This document shows, piece by piece, positions 10,064-20,235 of a stretch of 64,000 bases of DNA (positions within the stretch are counted from its first letter, which is position 1; every line of letters starts with the position of its first letter). The position numbers and the translations under genes are program-made. The stretch is from assembly GCA_937928795.1 (NCBI GenBank), contig CALFWB010000059.1:27030-91029 (forward strand). Direction: 5' to 3'. Source of the DNA: an uncultured Anaerolineales bacterium (GTDB lineage: Bacteria; Chloroflexota; Anaerolineae; Anaerolineales; UBA4823). Below the pieces are notes generated by a model, which ran no database searches, had not been told where the DNA came from, and saw nothing but the letters and a program-made list of their open reading frames with translations.

Positions 10064-10508
10064 GGGGATTGTCGCTTTCGGAAGATGGAGTCAGGTTGCC
10101 GAGTGCCTGTAACAGGGGCGCTTCGGCGGGTAAAATTTCTCTTGCTTTGGAGGCAAAGGTCTCAAAATCTATGCCGCGAGAGGCTTGATAGCTTTGAATT
10201 TGGGGAAGGGTTTTTTCCCGGATGGCGCGTCGGATAGCATTCTGGCGGGCTGCACTGGCAAGAATAGCTGTTGCCGCAATGAAAACGAGGAAGAAGATGA
10301 TCACCAAGAAAAATGCCAAAATGAGATTGATGATCTTGAAGGCAAGCAAGAGAGCCACAATGCCAAGAATTGGCAATGTGCCTAGCCAAACTGCTAGACC
10401 AAAGGATTGCTCAGCGCTGGAGGCTCCGATCGACAAGAGTTGTTCGTTAAGTTGGAGGATCACTTCCTCCTCAGTTGGTTCTTGGTTTTCTTCAGATGTA
10501 ACCATCAT
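10044..10508 (-). CDS. Hypothetical membrane protein between xseA and xseB
   Basis: Two predicted hydrophobic helices; overlaps both xse genes at its ends. Confidence 0.75.
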   Translation of the reverse strand: MMVTSEENQEPTEEEVILQLNEQLLSIGASSAEQSFGLAVWLGTLPILGIVALLLAFKIINLILAFFLVIIFFLVFIAATAILASAARQNAIRRAIREKTLPQIQSYQASRGIDFETFASKAREILPAEAPLLQALGNLTPSSESDNPHEQQKT

Positions 10509-11731
10509 GCGCTTTCTCTGGTGACCGATTCGATTTGCACAGCCATCTGACCATCTTTAAGGCGCGCTTGGATGGATTCTCCAACCACGACCTGTTCGAT
10601 AGAGCGAATGAGATTGCCTTCTGGTTTAGTTAAGAGCGCATAACCGCGCTTCAAGATCACTTGAGGATTGAGTGCCTCCAAGCGATGAAAGTAAAGCTCG
10701 ACTTTGGAACGTTGGGATTCCAAATGATGTGCAAGATAAAGTTCTAAACGACGTGTCCATTCATCCAAGCGTTGGCGGGCAATATTGACCCGATTAAGTG
10801 GTGAACTCATGCTCAAGCGGTGAGCATACTGGCTGAGGCGGCTGCGGTGAGAGCTTAGTCGAGAGAGGGCTGCGTTTTGCAGGCGTTGTGAGAGGTTTTG
10901 TAGATTGGCTTGCAGATCGGGAAGATTAGGCGTGACCATTTCGGCGGCAGCGGTTGGGGTGGGTGCGCGTAGGTCACTGGCGAAATCTGCTAGGGTAAAA
11001 TCGGTTTCGTGGCCAATGCCGGTTACAATCGGCGTTTGCAATGCCGCAATTGTGCGCACCAGCCCTTCATCGTTGAATGCCCAAAGGTCTTCGATCGAGC
11101 CACCGCCACGGGCTAAGATGATTACATCCGGCTTGATTTTCTCATCCAACTGCTTTAGAGCGCGAATGAGAGTAGGAGCGGCCTCGTCGCCTTGCACAAC
11201 AGCCGGAGCGATAATCACTTCAGCTAGAGGGTAACGACGTTTGAGCGTGTTTAGCATATCCTGTAAAGCGGCTGCTTGCAAACTGGTAACGATGCCGATC
11301 TTGCGTGGAAAAGGCGGGAGAGGCTTCTTCCGGTCGGCATCAAATAAGCCCTCTTTTTCAAGTTTAGCCTTGCGCTGCAGAAACTCTTGATACAACACTC
11401 CAGCGCCGAGGGCAATTAAGTTATCGGTATAGAGTTGGTACACTCCCGCAGGGGGATAAACGTCTATATATCCGTGGGCGATAATTAAGTCACCGTTTTT
11501 GGGGAGGAACAACTGATAGTTAACTTGCTGTCGCCACATTACGCAACGCAGAGATGCGTTGGCGTCTTTGAGGGTAAAATAAAAGTGACCCGAAGTGGCG
11601 CGTGTTGCATTGGACACTTCGCCAACCACCCACAAGTCGCGAAGTAGTTCTTCTTCAGAGAGCAATTGCTGAAGGTAGGCCGTGAGTTGAGAGACTGTCC
11701 AATTGATTGGTTTCTCGAACAAGGATAGCAT
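10505..11731 (-). CDS. xseA: Exodeoxyribonuclease VII large subunit
   Basis: WVVGEVSNATRATSGHFYFTLKDANASLRCVMW; ILARGGGSIEDLWAFNDE; GIGHETDFTLADFASDLRAPTPTAAAE. Confidence 0.96.
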   Translation of the reverse strand: MLSLFEKPINWTVSQLTAYLQQLLSEEELLRDLWVVGEVSNATRATSGHFYFTLKDANASLRCVMWRQQVNYQLFLPKNGDLIIAHGYIDVYPPAGVYQLYTDNLIALGAGVLYQEFLQRKAKLEKEGLFDADRKKPLPPFPRKIGIVTSLQAAALQDMLNTLKRRYPLAEVIIAPAVVQGDEAAPTLIRALKQLDEKIKPDVIILARGGGSIEDLWAFNDEGLVRTIAALQTPIVTGIGHETDFTLADFASDLRAPTPTAAAEMVTPNLPDLQANLQNLSQRLQNAALSRLSSHRSRLSQYAHRLSMSSPLNRVNIARQRLDEWTRRLELYLAHHLESQRSKVELYFHRLEALNPQVILKRGYALLTKPEGNLIRSIEQVVVGESIQARLKDGQMAVQIESVTRESA

Positions 11732-11805
11732 ATTTCCTGTTAACTTGGGATAGATTATAAATCATTCAGCTTATCTTCGGGTAGAATCAAATTGACTTCA
11801 CAACT

Positions 11806-12327
11806 TTGAAATGGGATCGGATCACCTTGAAACATATCTGGTCACCTTGGAGGATGAAATATATCCAAAACCACCGCCGAGATGCGGGATGTATTTTCTG
11901 TTTAGCAGTTGCTCAGGAAGATAGCCCAGAAAACTTAATTGTCAAGCGCGGTGAGACTGCTTTTGTCATTCTTAATCGGTTTCCTTATACAAGCGGGCAC
12001 TTGATGGTTGTGCCTTATCAGCATACCTCTGATCTTGGTAGTTTGAGTTCTGTTTGTCGATGCGAAATGATAGAGTTAGTAAATGCCTCAATTGAGGTTT
12101 TAAAGCAGGTTTATCGCCCTCAAGGATTTAATTTGGGCATGAACCTTGGCGAACCGGCCGGGGCGGGCATCGCCGATCATTTACATATGCACGTTGTGCC
12201 GCGCTGGAGCGGAGATACCAATTTTATGTCTACCGTGGGGGGAGTGCGAGTGCTCCCTGAAGAATTAGAGGATACATACAGGCGGATCAAGGAGGTGTGG
12301 GAACGAATCGATTTTATCCAAACGTGA
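11806..12327 (+). CDS. HIT domain protein
   Basis: GCIFC zinc-type motif and HLHMHVVPRW histidine triad; exact start uncertain (TTG). Confidence 0.9.
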   Translation: MKWDRITLKHIWSPWRMKYIQNHRRDAGCIFCLAVAQEDSPENLIVKRGETAFVILNRFPYTSGHLMVVPYQHTSDLGSLSSVCRCEMIELVNASIEVLKQVYRPQGFNLGMNLGEPAGAGIADHLHMHVVPRWSGDTNFMSTVGGVRVLPEELEDTYRRIKEVWERIDFIQT

Positions 12328-12389
12328 CTTAAAAAGTTGGCTACCCTAATTGTTCCTTCGATAGAATTGTTTGCCAAAGGAGGAGGATA

Positions 12390-13598
12390 ATGAATGGAAG
12401 TAATCGTGAAGCGTTAATTGTAAGCGCAGTGCGCACGCCCAGTGGGAAATTCCAAGGTAGCCTAAGCGGTTTCACTGCCACCCAACTAGGGGCGATGGTT
12501 GTAAAGGAAGCGGTCAAGCGGGCAGGCCTCGAGGATTTGAGCGCCATTGATGAGGTCTTGATGGGCAATGTGGTCTCGGCGGGTTTGGGGCAGAACCCCG
12601 CCCGGCAAGCTGCCCTCTTCGGTGGATTGCCTGATAGTGTAGGTGCCACCACGATCAATAAAGTTTGCGGATCGGGCTTGAAAGCGGTGATGTTGGCAGC
12701 CCAGGCGATCCGGGCTGGGGATGGTCATCTTTACGTTTGCGGGGGGATGGAGAGTATGAGCCGCGCTCCTTATCTGATCCGAGGGCGGAGTGGAGAGCTG
12801 CGCTTTGGCCATGGGCAGCTCGTGGATGCTCTTCTACACGATGGTTTATGGGATCCCTTTGAAAACTGGGGGATGGGAGACGCAGCGGAGTTTATCGCCC
12901 AAGAATGGGGAATCTCGCGCCAAGAAATGGATGCGTTTGCCTATCAGAGCCATCAGAAAGCGCTGTGGGCGATTGATAATGGAAAGTTCAAAGCCGAAAT
13001 TGTGCCGATCGAAATCCCCACCAAAAAGGGAGCGCCGCTCGTCTTTGATACGGATGAGACGCCGCGCCGAGATACTTCACTTGAATCGCTGGCGGCGCTC
13101 AGGGCGGCTTTTCAAGCCAATGGCAGGGTGACAGCGGGCAATTCGCCGGGGTTGAACGACGGCGCTGCTGCTGTTGTAGTGGCGTCGCGTGAGAAAGCGG
13201 AGCAACTTGGACTTTCAGCCCTAGCGCGTATAGTGGGCTACGCTCAAGCTGCGGTGGATCCGAAACGCCTTTTTATTGCCCCGGCGCGGGCGATTCCAAA
13301 GCTCTTAGAGCAAGTGGGCTGGAGCCTAGGTGAGGTCGATTTGATTGAACTTAATGAAGCTTTTGCTGCTCAGGTCCTTGCCGATGGAAAGGCGTTAGCC
13401 GATCAGGGATGGGATTGGGCAAAAGTTAACATACATGGTGGCGCCATTGCTCTGGGGCATCCGATCGGCGCTAGTGGCGCAAGAATCCTGACGACCTTGA
13501 TCTATGCTCTGAGAGACCGCCAGCTCAAACGGGGCATTGCCTCTCTCTGTTTGGGCGGGGCAGAGGCAGTAGCGATGGCGATTGAGTTGCTATATTGA
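12390..13598 (+). CDS. Acetyl-CoA acetyltransferase (thiolase)
   Basis: SAVRTPSGKFQGSLSG; NKVCGSGLKAVMLAAQAI; GHPIGASGARI. Confidence 0.94.
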   Translation: MNGSNREALIVSAVRTPSGKFQGSLSGFTATQLGAMVVKEAVKRAGLEDLSAIDEVLMGNVVSAGLGQNPARQAALFGGLPDSVGATTINKVCGSGLKAVMLAAQAIRAGDGHLYVCGGMESMSRAPYLIRGRSGELRFGHGQLVDALLHDGLWDPFENWGMGDAAEFIAQEWGISRQEMDAFAYQSHQKALWAIDNGKFKAEIVPIEIPTKKGAPLVFDTDETPRRDTSLESLAALRAAFQANGRVTAGNSPGLNDGAAAVVVASREKAEQLGLSALARIVGYAQAAVDPKRLFIAPARAIPKLLEQVGWSLGEVDLIELNEAFAAQVLADGKALADQGWDWAKVNIHGGAIALGHPIGASGARILTTLIYALRDRQLKRGIASLCLGGAEAVAMAIELLY

Positions 13599-13614
13599 TG
13601 GAAAGGAAAGGTAA

Positions 13615-14466
13615 ATGGATATCCGCGAAATTTACGTGATTGGCGCAGGCACGATGGGCAGCGGCATTGCTCAAGTGGCAGCCTTAGGCGGTTATCATAC
13701 AACCCTGATGGATGTTCTTCCGGAGCAGTTGGATAAAGCGAGAGAAACAATAAGCCGATCGGTTGAAAAATTGTTAAGCAAGGGTCAGTTGACCGACGAA
13801 CAAGCCAAACGGATTGACGGAATCCGCTATGAAAAAGAGCTGAAGTCGATTGGCTTCGCCGATTTGGTGATTGAAGCTGTTGTGGAAGAATTAGCCACTA
13901 AGCAAGAAATCTTTCGTCAAGCCGATGGGTTGTGTCCGCAACACACCCTCCTTGCTTCAAACACGTCTTCGATTTCCATTACCAAGCTAGCAGCGGTTAC
14001 CCGCCGACCCGAAAAGGTGATTGGGATGCACTTTATGAACCCGGTGCCGCTCATGCGCTTGGTTGAAGTCATTCGGGGATTATTGACCTCGGACGAGACC
14101 ATGCAAACGGTTCTGGAGGTTTGCCATCAGATGGGAAAGGAGCCGGTGGAAGCTAACGATGCACCGGGCTTTATCTCTAACCGCATTTTGTGCCCAATGA
14201 TCAATGAGGCGATTTTTGCCCTTCAAGAAGGTATCGGCAGTCGCGAAGCCATTGATGCGGTGATGAAATTGGGGATGAATCATCCGATGGGCCCGCTGGC
14301 ATTAGCTGACTTAATTGGTCTGGACGTTGTTTTAGCGGTCATGGAAATCTTACACCGCGATTTGGGGGACGACAAATACCGTCCAGCCTATCTGTTGCGC
14401 AAATTGGTGGCAGCAGGTCACCTCGGAAGGAAAACGGGAAGAGGATTTTATGAGTATGCTTCCTAG
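13615..14466 (+). CDS. hbd: 3-hydroxybutyryl-CoA dehydrogenase
   Basis: [52 protein letters not shown]. Confidence 0.94.
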   Translation: MDIREIYVIGAGTMGSGIAQVAALGGYHTTLMDVLPEQLDKARETISRSVEKLLSKGQLTDEQAKRIDGIRYEKELKSIGFADLVIEAVVEELATKQEIFRQADGLCPQHTLLASNTSSISITKLAAVTRRPEKVIGMHFMNPVPLMRLVEVIRGLLTSDETMQTVLEVCHQMGKEPVEANDAPGFISNRILCPMINEAIFALQEGIGSREAIDAVMKLGMNHPMGPLALADLIGLDVVLAVMEILHRDLGDDKYRPAYLLRKLVAAGHLGRKTGRGFYEYAS

Positions 14467-16072
14467 CGATGAAATTTACGATTTTGTCGTGATCGGTTCT
14501 GGCTTTGGCGGGAGCGTCGCCGCCATGCGCTTGGCTGAGAAAGGCTATCGGGTTCTCGTGCTCGAACGCGGCAAGCGCTATCAAGATCAGGATTTTGCCA
14601 AGACCAATTGGCAATTTTGGAAATATCTCTGGCTGCCGGCCTTGCGCTGTTTTGGTATCTTAGAATTGAGCTTCTTCAAAGACGTGTTTGTTTTGCATGG
14701 CAGTGGGGTGGGTGGGGGAAGCTTAGGATATGCCAATGTCTTGATGGAACCAGACGAACGGTTGTTCGAGAACCCGGCTTGGCGAGAGATGGCGGATTGG
14801 AAAACGCTCCTTCAACCCTACTACCAACTGGCTAAGCGCATGTTAGGGGTGCATCCAAACCCGAAGCTCTGGCATGCCGATCAGCTTTTACTCGACATCG
14901 CCAAAGAATTGGGCATGGAGTACACCTTCCGACCGACAGAAGTGGGGGTTTTGTTTGGGGAAAGCATCGGCACCGGCGAAGATCAAGAAGTTGAGGATCC
15001 TTACTTTACAGGAAAAGGTCCCAAACGGCGTACCTGTAAGCACTGCGGGGCTTGCATGGTTGGCTGCCGCTATAACGCGAAGAACACGCTGGTAAAAAAT
15101 TATCTCTGGTTTGCAGAAAAATATGGCGCTAAAATCTTGCCGGAGAGCCAGGTTATCGATATCCGTCCTGTGAGCGATCACCCACCCGCTCGTTACGCTC
15201 TGACGGTCAAATCCTCCACTCAATTCTGGAAACCCTCGTTTCAAATCCTTTGTAGCAACGTTGTAGTTTCTGCGGGGACAATTGGGACACTAAAACTGCT
15301 CTTGCATTGTCGTGAACGAGCGGACTCTTTGCCTGAACTCTCCCCACGCTTAGGAGAAAACGTGCGCACGAACAGCGAGTCCTTACTGGGGGCGGTGAGT
15401 CGTTCTAAAAGCATCGATTATTCACAAGGGATAGCGATCACCTCGATTTTTCAGGCCGATGCCGTGACCGCTGTCGAGCCGGTGCGCTATCCGGCCGGGT
15501 CTTCGCTGATGCGCTTTCTCAGCGCCCCGCTGGTAGGTGGACAGAAGCCGCTCTTTTTTCGTTTGCTTGAATCGATCTTTTTGCTTATCGCTCATCCCAT
15601 CGAAACGTTGCGCTCTTATGTTTTGCCGGGCTGGGCTCGCCGAACGACTATTTTATTGGTAATGCAAACTGAAGACAGCCGTTTGCGGATGAAATTGGGA
15701 CGGCATGTTTTTACGGCTTTTCGCAAGGGGTTAGTCTCCGATAGCACGGGTGAAAATGTGCAGGGAGTCAGCCCAATTGGTGAGTGGGTGACGCGGCGTT
15801 TTGCTGAGAAGGCAAATGCTGCGCCGGCTGGAGCTATCAACGAGAGCTTGCTCAACACGCCGATGACCGCTCACCTTTTGGGTGGTGTTCCGTTTGGCAG
15901 AAACCGTGAGGAAGGTGTGATCGGACTAGACTGCCAGGTGCACGGTTACCCGGGCATCTATGTGGTTGACGGTTCGATTGTCCCGGCAAATCCCGGCGTA
16001 AATCCCAGCCTCACCATCACTGCTTTGGCAGAATATGCCATGGCGCAAATTCCGCCAAAAGAAAAAGCTTAG
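14450..16072 (+). CDS. GMC-family (cholesterol oxidase-like) FAD oxidoreductase
   Basis: [21 protein letters not shown] motif; [19 protein letters not shown] cysteine cluster; C-terminal [27 protein letters not shown]. Confidence 0.9.
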   Translation: MSMLPSDEIYDFVVIGSGFGGSVAAMRLAEKGYRVLVLERGKRYQDQDFAKTNWQFWKYLWLPALRCFGILELSFFKDVFVLHGSGVGGGSLGYANVLMEPDERLFENPAWREMADWKTLLQPYYQLAKRMLGVHPNPKLWHADQLLLDIAKELGMEYTFRPTEVGVLFGESIGTGEDQEVEDPYFTGKGPKRRTCKHCGACMVGCRYNAKNTLVKNYLWFAEKYGAKILPESQVIDIRPVSDHPPARYALTVKSSTQFWKPSFQILCSNVVVSAGTIGTLKLLLHCRERADSLPELSPRLGENVRTNSESLLGAVSRSKSIDYSQGIAITSIFQADAVTAVEPVRYPAGSSLMRFLSAPLVGGQKPLFFRLLESIFLLIAHPIETLRSYVLPGWARRTTILLVMQTEDSRLRMKLGRHVFTAFRKGLVSDSTGENVQGVSPIGEWVTRRFAEKANAAPAGAINESLLNTPMTAHLLGGVPFGRNREEGVIGLDCQVHGYPGIYVVDGSIVPANPGVNPSLTITALAEYAMAQIPPKEKA

Positions 16073-16129
16073 CCCTATCTGCGGGTTTGAAGGGTAGGTG
16101 GGCTTGCCCGCCCTCGGCATCTTTGATGA

Positions 16130-16576
16130 TCAGCCCTGAAAACCGCTGCTAAGGATGTAATTTTCTAGGCCGCGAATCTCGCTCTCACGGCTTGCGACTG
16201 CTGCTTCCATCACATCCCGTAAAGAGAGAATACCGACCATTTGATTGTTTTCAACTACGGGCAGGTGGCGGATGTGAAATTGCTTCATCAGTGCCATACA
16301 TTGGTCAATAGTTGTCTTGGGGGTGACTGTCACCATCTTTTCAACCATAACATCTCGGATGGGAGTCTCCTGTGCTGCTCGGCCTTGTAATTCTCCCTTG
16401 CGAGCGTAATCGCGCTCGGTGAAAATTCCGACGACTTTGTCGCCTTCCATGACCATCACTGCGCCAATGTTGGCTTCCGCCATCACCTTGAGGGCTTCAA
16501 ATACGGTGGAAGTAGCCGCAACGCTATAATTTGGACGCTCTCCCTTTGCTTCAAGCAGATCTTTTACCGTGTTCAT
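16130..16576 (-). CDS. CBS-domain protein
   Basis: Two CBS motifs: NIGAVMVMEGDKVVGIFTERDYARKG and HIRHLPVVENNQMVGILSLRDVM. Confidence 0.92.
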   Translation of the reverse strand: MNTVKDLLEAKGERPNYSVAATSTVFEALKVMAEANIGAVMVMEGDKVVGIFTERDYARKGELQGRAAQETPIRDVMVEKMVTVTPKTTIDQCMALMKQFHIRHLPVVENNQMVGILSLRDVMEAAVASRESEIRGLENYILSSGFQG

Positions 16577-16604
16577 GTTTACCTCCTTTGGACTATCGAA
16601 TGAA

Positions 16605-18068
16605 TTACGGATTTAAATACTTCTCTAAGATCGAACGCGTTAACTGGGCGTCCGCTTTGCCTTGGGTTTGTTTCATCACCTGACCGACAAACCAGCCAAG
16701 CAAGCCAGTTTTTCCCTTGCGGTAATTTTCCACTTGTTGGGGGTTTTCGTTGATCAGTTGTTGAATCATCGCTTCTAGGGCATCGGTGTCGCTCAATTTG
16801 GCTAAACCTTCTTCTGCTACAATTGTGGCAGGGTCTTTGCCGCTGTTTTGCACTTTGTCCAACAAGGCTTTGCCGGTAGATAGGTTGATGACATTTTCAT
16901 CGACCATGCGGATGATTTGGGCTAAATAAGCCGGTGTGACTCTTAAGTCTGCGGCAATGATGCCGAGGTCGTTGAGGATACGCAACAAGTCATTGATGAT
17001 CCAATTTGAGACGCGTTTAGGGTCTCCTTGATATGCCTGTAACGTGGCTTCATAATACTCGGATAAGGAGCGCTCGGAGGTGAGGATGTCAGCGTCGTAG
17101 ATCGGCAAGCCGTATTGTTGGGCAAAGCGAGCGCGCCGTTGCAGGGGGAGTTCGGGTAGGGTGCTAAGTACAGCAGTCTTCCAACTTTCATCAATTTGTA
17201 AGGAGAGCAAGTCGGGTTCGCGGAAATAGCGATAATCGGCTTCGGTTTCTTTAGAGCGCATTTTACGCAAAATACCGCTCTCTTCATCCCATTCGAGTGT
17301 CCAAGCTTCGATGCGATGACCGGCTTCAACTTCGCGAATCTGACGTTGAATCTCAGTTTGAATGGCTTCCCGAACGGCTACAATGGAGTTAACGTTTTTG
17401 ATTTCGGTCTTGGGGTTGAGGACATTTGAACCTTTCGGACGAATGGAGACGTTTGCATCGCAGCGCAGGTGCCCTTTCTCCATATCCGCTTCCGAGACTC
17501 CAATCCAGCGCAACAATTGGCGTAGCCGAATAATATATTGAGCGGCTTCATCTGCAGAGCGCAGGTCGGGTCCAGTGACCATTTCGACCAGCGGGACACC
17601 GCAGCGGTTGAAGTCGATCAGCCGCCGACCGAAGTCATTTTTCGTCTTGCCGGCATCTTCTTCCAAATGCAATTTTTGAATGGTCACCTTGCGTTCTGAG
17701 CCATCTGGCATCGGGAAGGCGAGATAGCCCCCGCGGGCGATGGGAAGGTTGTATTGGCTGATCTGGTAACCTTTGGGGAGATCGGGGTAGAAGTAATTCT
17801 TGCGGTCGAAGAAGGAGATGGGTTGAATTTCAGCGTTCATAGCAGCCGCCAGCAGCATGGCTTTCTCGACAGCGGCTTTGTTGAGCACCGGCAATACACC
17901 GGGTAAGCCGGTGCAGACCGGGCAAATATTGGTGTTGGGTGGATCGTTCCACGAGTCTGCTTTGCAAGGGCAAAAGATTTTGGTCAGCGTATTAAGTTGA
18001 ATGTGAGTTTCTAACCCGATGACCGCTTCGTATTCTATTGTCATCCTCACTTCCTTTTCAGGTGGCAA
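16605..18068 (-). CDS. gatB: Aspartyl/glutamyl-tRNA amidotransferase subunit B
   Basis: YEAVIGLETHIQLNTLTKIFC; NICPVCTGLPGVLPVLN; DRKNYFYPDLPKGYQISQYN. Confidence 0.96.
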   Translation of the reverse strand: MPPEKEVRMTIEYEAVIGLETHIQLNTLTKIFCPCKADSWNDPPNTNICPVCTGLPGVLPVLNKAAVEKAMLLAAAMNAEIQPISFFDRKNYFYPDLPKGYQISQYNLPIARGGYLAFPMPDGSERKVTIQKLHLEEDAGKTKNDFGRRLIDFNRCGVPLVEMVTGPDLRSADEAAQYIIRLRQLLRWIGVSEADMEKGHLRCDANVSIRPKGSNVLNPKTEIKNVNSIVAVREAIQTEIQRQIREVEAGHRIEAWTLEWDEESGILRKMRSKETEADYRYFREPDLLSLQIDESWKTAVLSTLPELPLQRRARFAQQYGLPIYDADILTSERSLSEYYEATLQAYQGDPKRVSNWIINDLLRILNDLGIIAADLRVTPAYLAQIIRMVDENVINLSTGKALLDKVQNSGKDPATIVAEEGLAKLSDTDALEAMIQQLINENPQQVENYRKGKTGLLGWFVGQVMKQTQGKADAQLTRSILEKYLNP

Positions 18069-18090
18069 AGATCTCCTTAGTTAGAATTTC

Positions 18091-19677
18091 TCATAAATTT
18101 TGCAAAATGGGCGGGATTCTTTTGCGCCATTGATCGCTTTCGGTGACGATTTCGTAGTTGCGGGCGATGCGCAAGAGCAAGTCTTCAGAGAAATCGGCGC
18201 CGATCAGTTGGGCGCCGTAGGGTAAGCCTTCGGGGTCAAAGCCGCAGGGGAAGGAGATCGCCGGAACGCCAGCATGGTTGGCGGCAACGGTAAGTTGATC
18301 AGCGAACTGCATGAGGACCGAATCGCCATAGACTTGGGCAATTGGAAATGCCGTGGTTGGCGTCGTTGGGGTTAGCAGTGCGTGTAGCCGATATTTGCCC
18401 TGGGGATCAAAGATCGCTTCAAAGTCACGGCGGATGAGGGTGCGCACGCGTAAGGCTCGCATGTAGTATTGTTCGCTATATTGGGCAGCGCTGACATACA
18501 TGCCCATCAGGATGCGCAGTTTGGGCTGCAGTCCGAAGCCTTCGCCCCGCGTTTTGCGGTACATCTCGCGTAGATCGTGGACGGGCTGTTTGGTGCGGTA
18601 GCCATACTTAACACCGTCGTAGCGATGTAGGTTGGAAGCTGCCTCTACGCGCGAGATGACGAAATAGGCTGGAATGCTGTATTTGGTGTGCGGCATAGGT
18701 ACGTCTTCAATAATGTCAGCGCCCATTTCTGCCAACCGGCCGGCGACGCGGTAGATGGCTTGTTGATAGTCCTCTGGAACAGGTTGTTGGGCGAGTTCGC
18801 CGCTTTCGCCCTCAACATACGTAATGCGAAAGTAGTCTGGCGAAAGGCCGATGCGCAAGCCACGGATGGGCTTTTCCAAATCGGTGACGTAATCCGGTAC
18901 AGGGAAATTAGCTGCCGTCGAGTCATGCGGGTCGGCACCGCTCATCACTTGAAGGAGCAGAGCGGCGTCACTGACATTGCGGGCTAGAGGCCCCGGACAA
19001 TCCAGCGAGGAACCAAAGGCAATCAGACCATAACGCGAGACGCGACCGTAGGTTGGCTTAAGGCCGACCACACCGCAAAAAGCTGCCGGTTGGCGGATCG
19101 AGCCGGCCGTATCTGTGCCGATTGAAAGACATCCTTCACCGGCCGCAACCGCAGCGGCGCTGCCACCCGAAGACCCGCCCGGCACGCGAGCTGTGTTCCA
19201 CGGGTTGCGCGGGCTAGGCCGATAGGCGCTGGACTCGTTTGAAGAACCAAAGGTGAACTCATCGAGGTTGACCTTGCCCAGCATGATCCCGCCAGCTTGT
19301 TCTGCACGGGCAACGGGCGTGGCAGTGTAAGGAGCTACAAAGTTGGAAAGGATTTTCGAGGCAGCCGTAGAAGGGGTGCCTTCAACACAAAAGATGTCCT
19401 TGACCGTAAAAGGAACGCCGGCAAGGGGCCCGACTTCCTCACCCGCTTGAATGGCTTGATCAATCCTTTGAGCTTGCTGGCGGGCGCGTTCGGCGGTTAG
19501 GGTAATAAAGGCGTGAATCTTATCTGGCTCGGTGTCTTGACCGCCGTCTAATCGCCCCGGAACGCCGTCCACCGCAGCGATGCGATTCAGGGTGCTCTCC
19601 AGCACCTCAACGGCAGAGACTTGTTTGCGCCGGATCATCCAAGCCAGTTGGTAGGCAGCGTAATCACACAGATCCAT
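18091..19677 (-). CDS. gatA: Aspartyl/glutamyl-tRNA amidotransferase subunit A
   Basis: Amidase signature PGGSSGGSAAAVAAGEGCLSIGTDTAGSIRQPAAFCGVVGLKPTYG. Confidence 0.95.
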   Translation of the reverse strand: MDLCDYAAYQLAWMIRRKQVSAVEVLESTLNRIAAVDGVPGRLDGGQDTEPDKIHAFITLTAERARQQAQRIDQAIQAGEEVGPLAGVPFTVKDIFCVEGTPSTAASKILSNFVAPYTATPVARAEQAGGIMLGKVNLDEFTFGSSNESSAYRPSPRNPWNTARVPGGSSGGSAAAVAAGEGCLSIGTDTAGSIRQPAAFCGVVGLKPTYGRVSRYGLIAFGSSLDCPGPLARNVSDAALLLQVMSGADPHDSTAANFPVPDYVTDLEKPIRGLRIGLSPDYFRITYVEGESGELAQQPVPEDYQQAIYRVAGRLAEMGADIIEDVPMPHTKYSIPAYFVISRVEAASNLHRYDGVKYGYRTKQPVHDLREMYRKTRGEGFGLQPKLRILMGMYVSAAQYSEQYYMRALRVRTLIRRDFEAIFDPQGKYRLHALLTPTTPTTAFPIAQVYGDSVLMQFADQLTVAANHAGVPAISFPCGFDPEGLPYGAQLIGADFSEDLLLRIARNYEIVTESDQWRKRIPPILQNL

Positions 19678-19680
19678 AGC

Positions 19681-19992
19681 TTACTCCAGATCCTGATGGG
19701 GAATGTCAGGAACGACGATATAGCGTTCATCCAATTCTGGAGCTTGCTTTAGGATGGCTTCAACCTGTGAACTGGGCAGCCATTCATCTTCCCGAATAGG
19801 GGGACGAATTTCGGCGGGAAAACTGACACCGTGCAGGGCTGGGGGGATGCTTTCCTGTAAGGGAATAGCGACCAGTTCCTGTAAAGCCTTGAGTTGGTTA
19901 TTGAGTTGTTGGCGTAGGTATTCAGCTTCAGTTGGGGAGAGTTCAAGGGCGGCGAGTTCAACCAAATGATCAAACAATTCAGGGGTGATCAT
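19681..19992 (-). CDS. gatC: Aspartyl/glutamyl-tRNA amidotransferase subunit C
   Basis: LVELAALELSPTEAEYLRQQLNNQLKALQEL; immediately upstream of gatA. Confidence 0.92.
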   Translation of the reverse strand: MITPELFDHLVELAALELSPTEAEYLRQQLNNQLKALQELVAIPLQESIPPALHGVSFPAEIRPPIREDEWLPSSQVEAILKQAPELDERYIVVPDIPHQDLE

Positions 19993-20063
19993 GCGCAGGG
20001 CATCTCCTTTCCTAGTGGAGAGTATATCCTAGTTTCTTAACCTGTCAATGTATTCTTTGCCCT

Positions 20064-20141
20064 GTGTGCACTCAAAAGTTGTTGGCAACATTGCTTTGTA
20101 GGACAACTCATTGAGTTGTCCTACAACTTTTGCGTGGACAC
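20064..20141 (+). mobile_element. MITE-like element, copy 1
   Basis: 78 bp GTGTGCACTCAAAAGTTGT...ACAACTTTTGCGTGGACAC; TIRs 17/19; flanked by CTTTGCCCT at 20055..20063 and 20141..20149 (8-9 bp duplication); contains 29-bp palindrome TGTAGGACAACTCATTGAGTTGTCCTACA. Confidence 0.85.
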
Positions 20142-20165
20142 TTTGCCCTTTAGCATAAAGGCAGA

Positions 20166-20194
20166 TAAACATCTCTTTGTACACGTGCTATAAT
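20166..20194 (+). promoter_or_regulatory. Candidate sigma70-type promoter for acyl-CoA dehydrogenase gene
   Basis: TAAACA - 17 bp - TATAAT, about 40 bp upstream of the ATG at 20236. Confidence 0.45.
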
Positions 20195-20235
20195 CCAATT
20201 GCAGGATCGCTCGATTTTCTCAAGAGGAGGACGGG

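Noticed and set aside
12486-12812. Long antisense ORFs over thiolases, gatA, ABC genes and others in the track
   Set aside because: All overlap convincing coding frames and show no family motifs; typical of mid-GC coding DNA.
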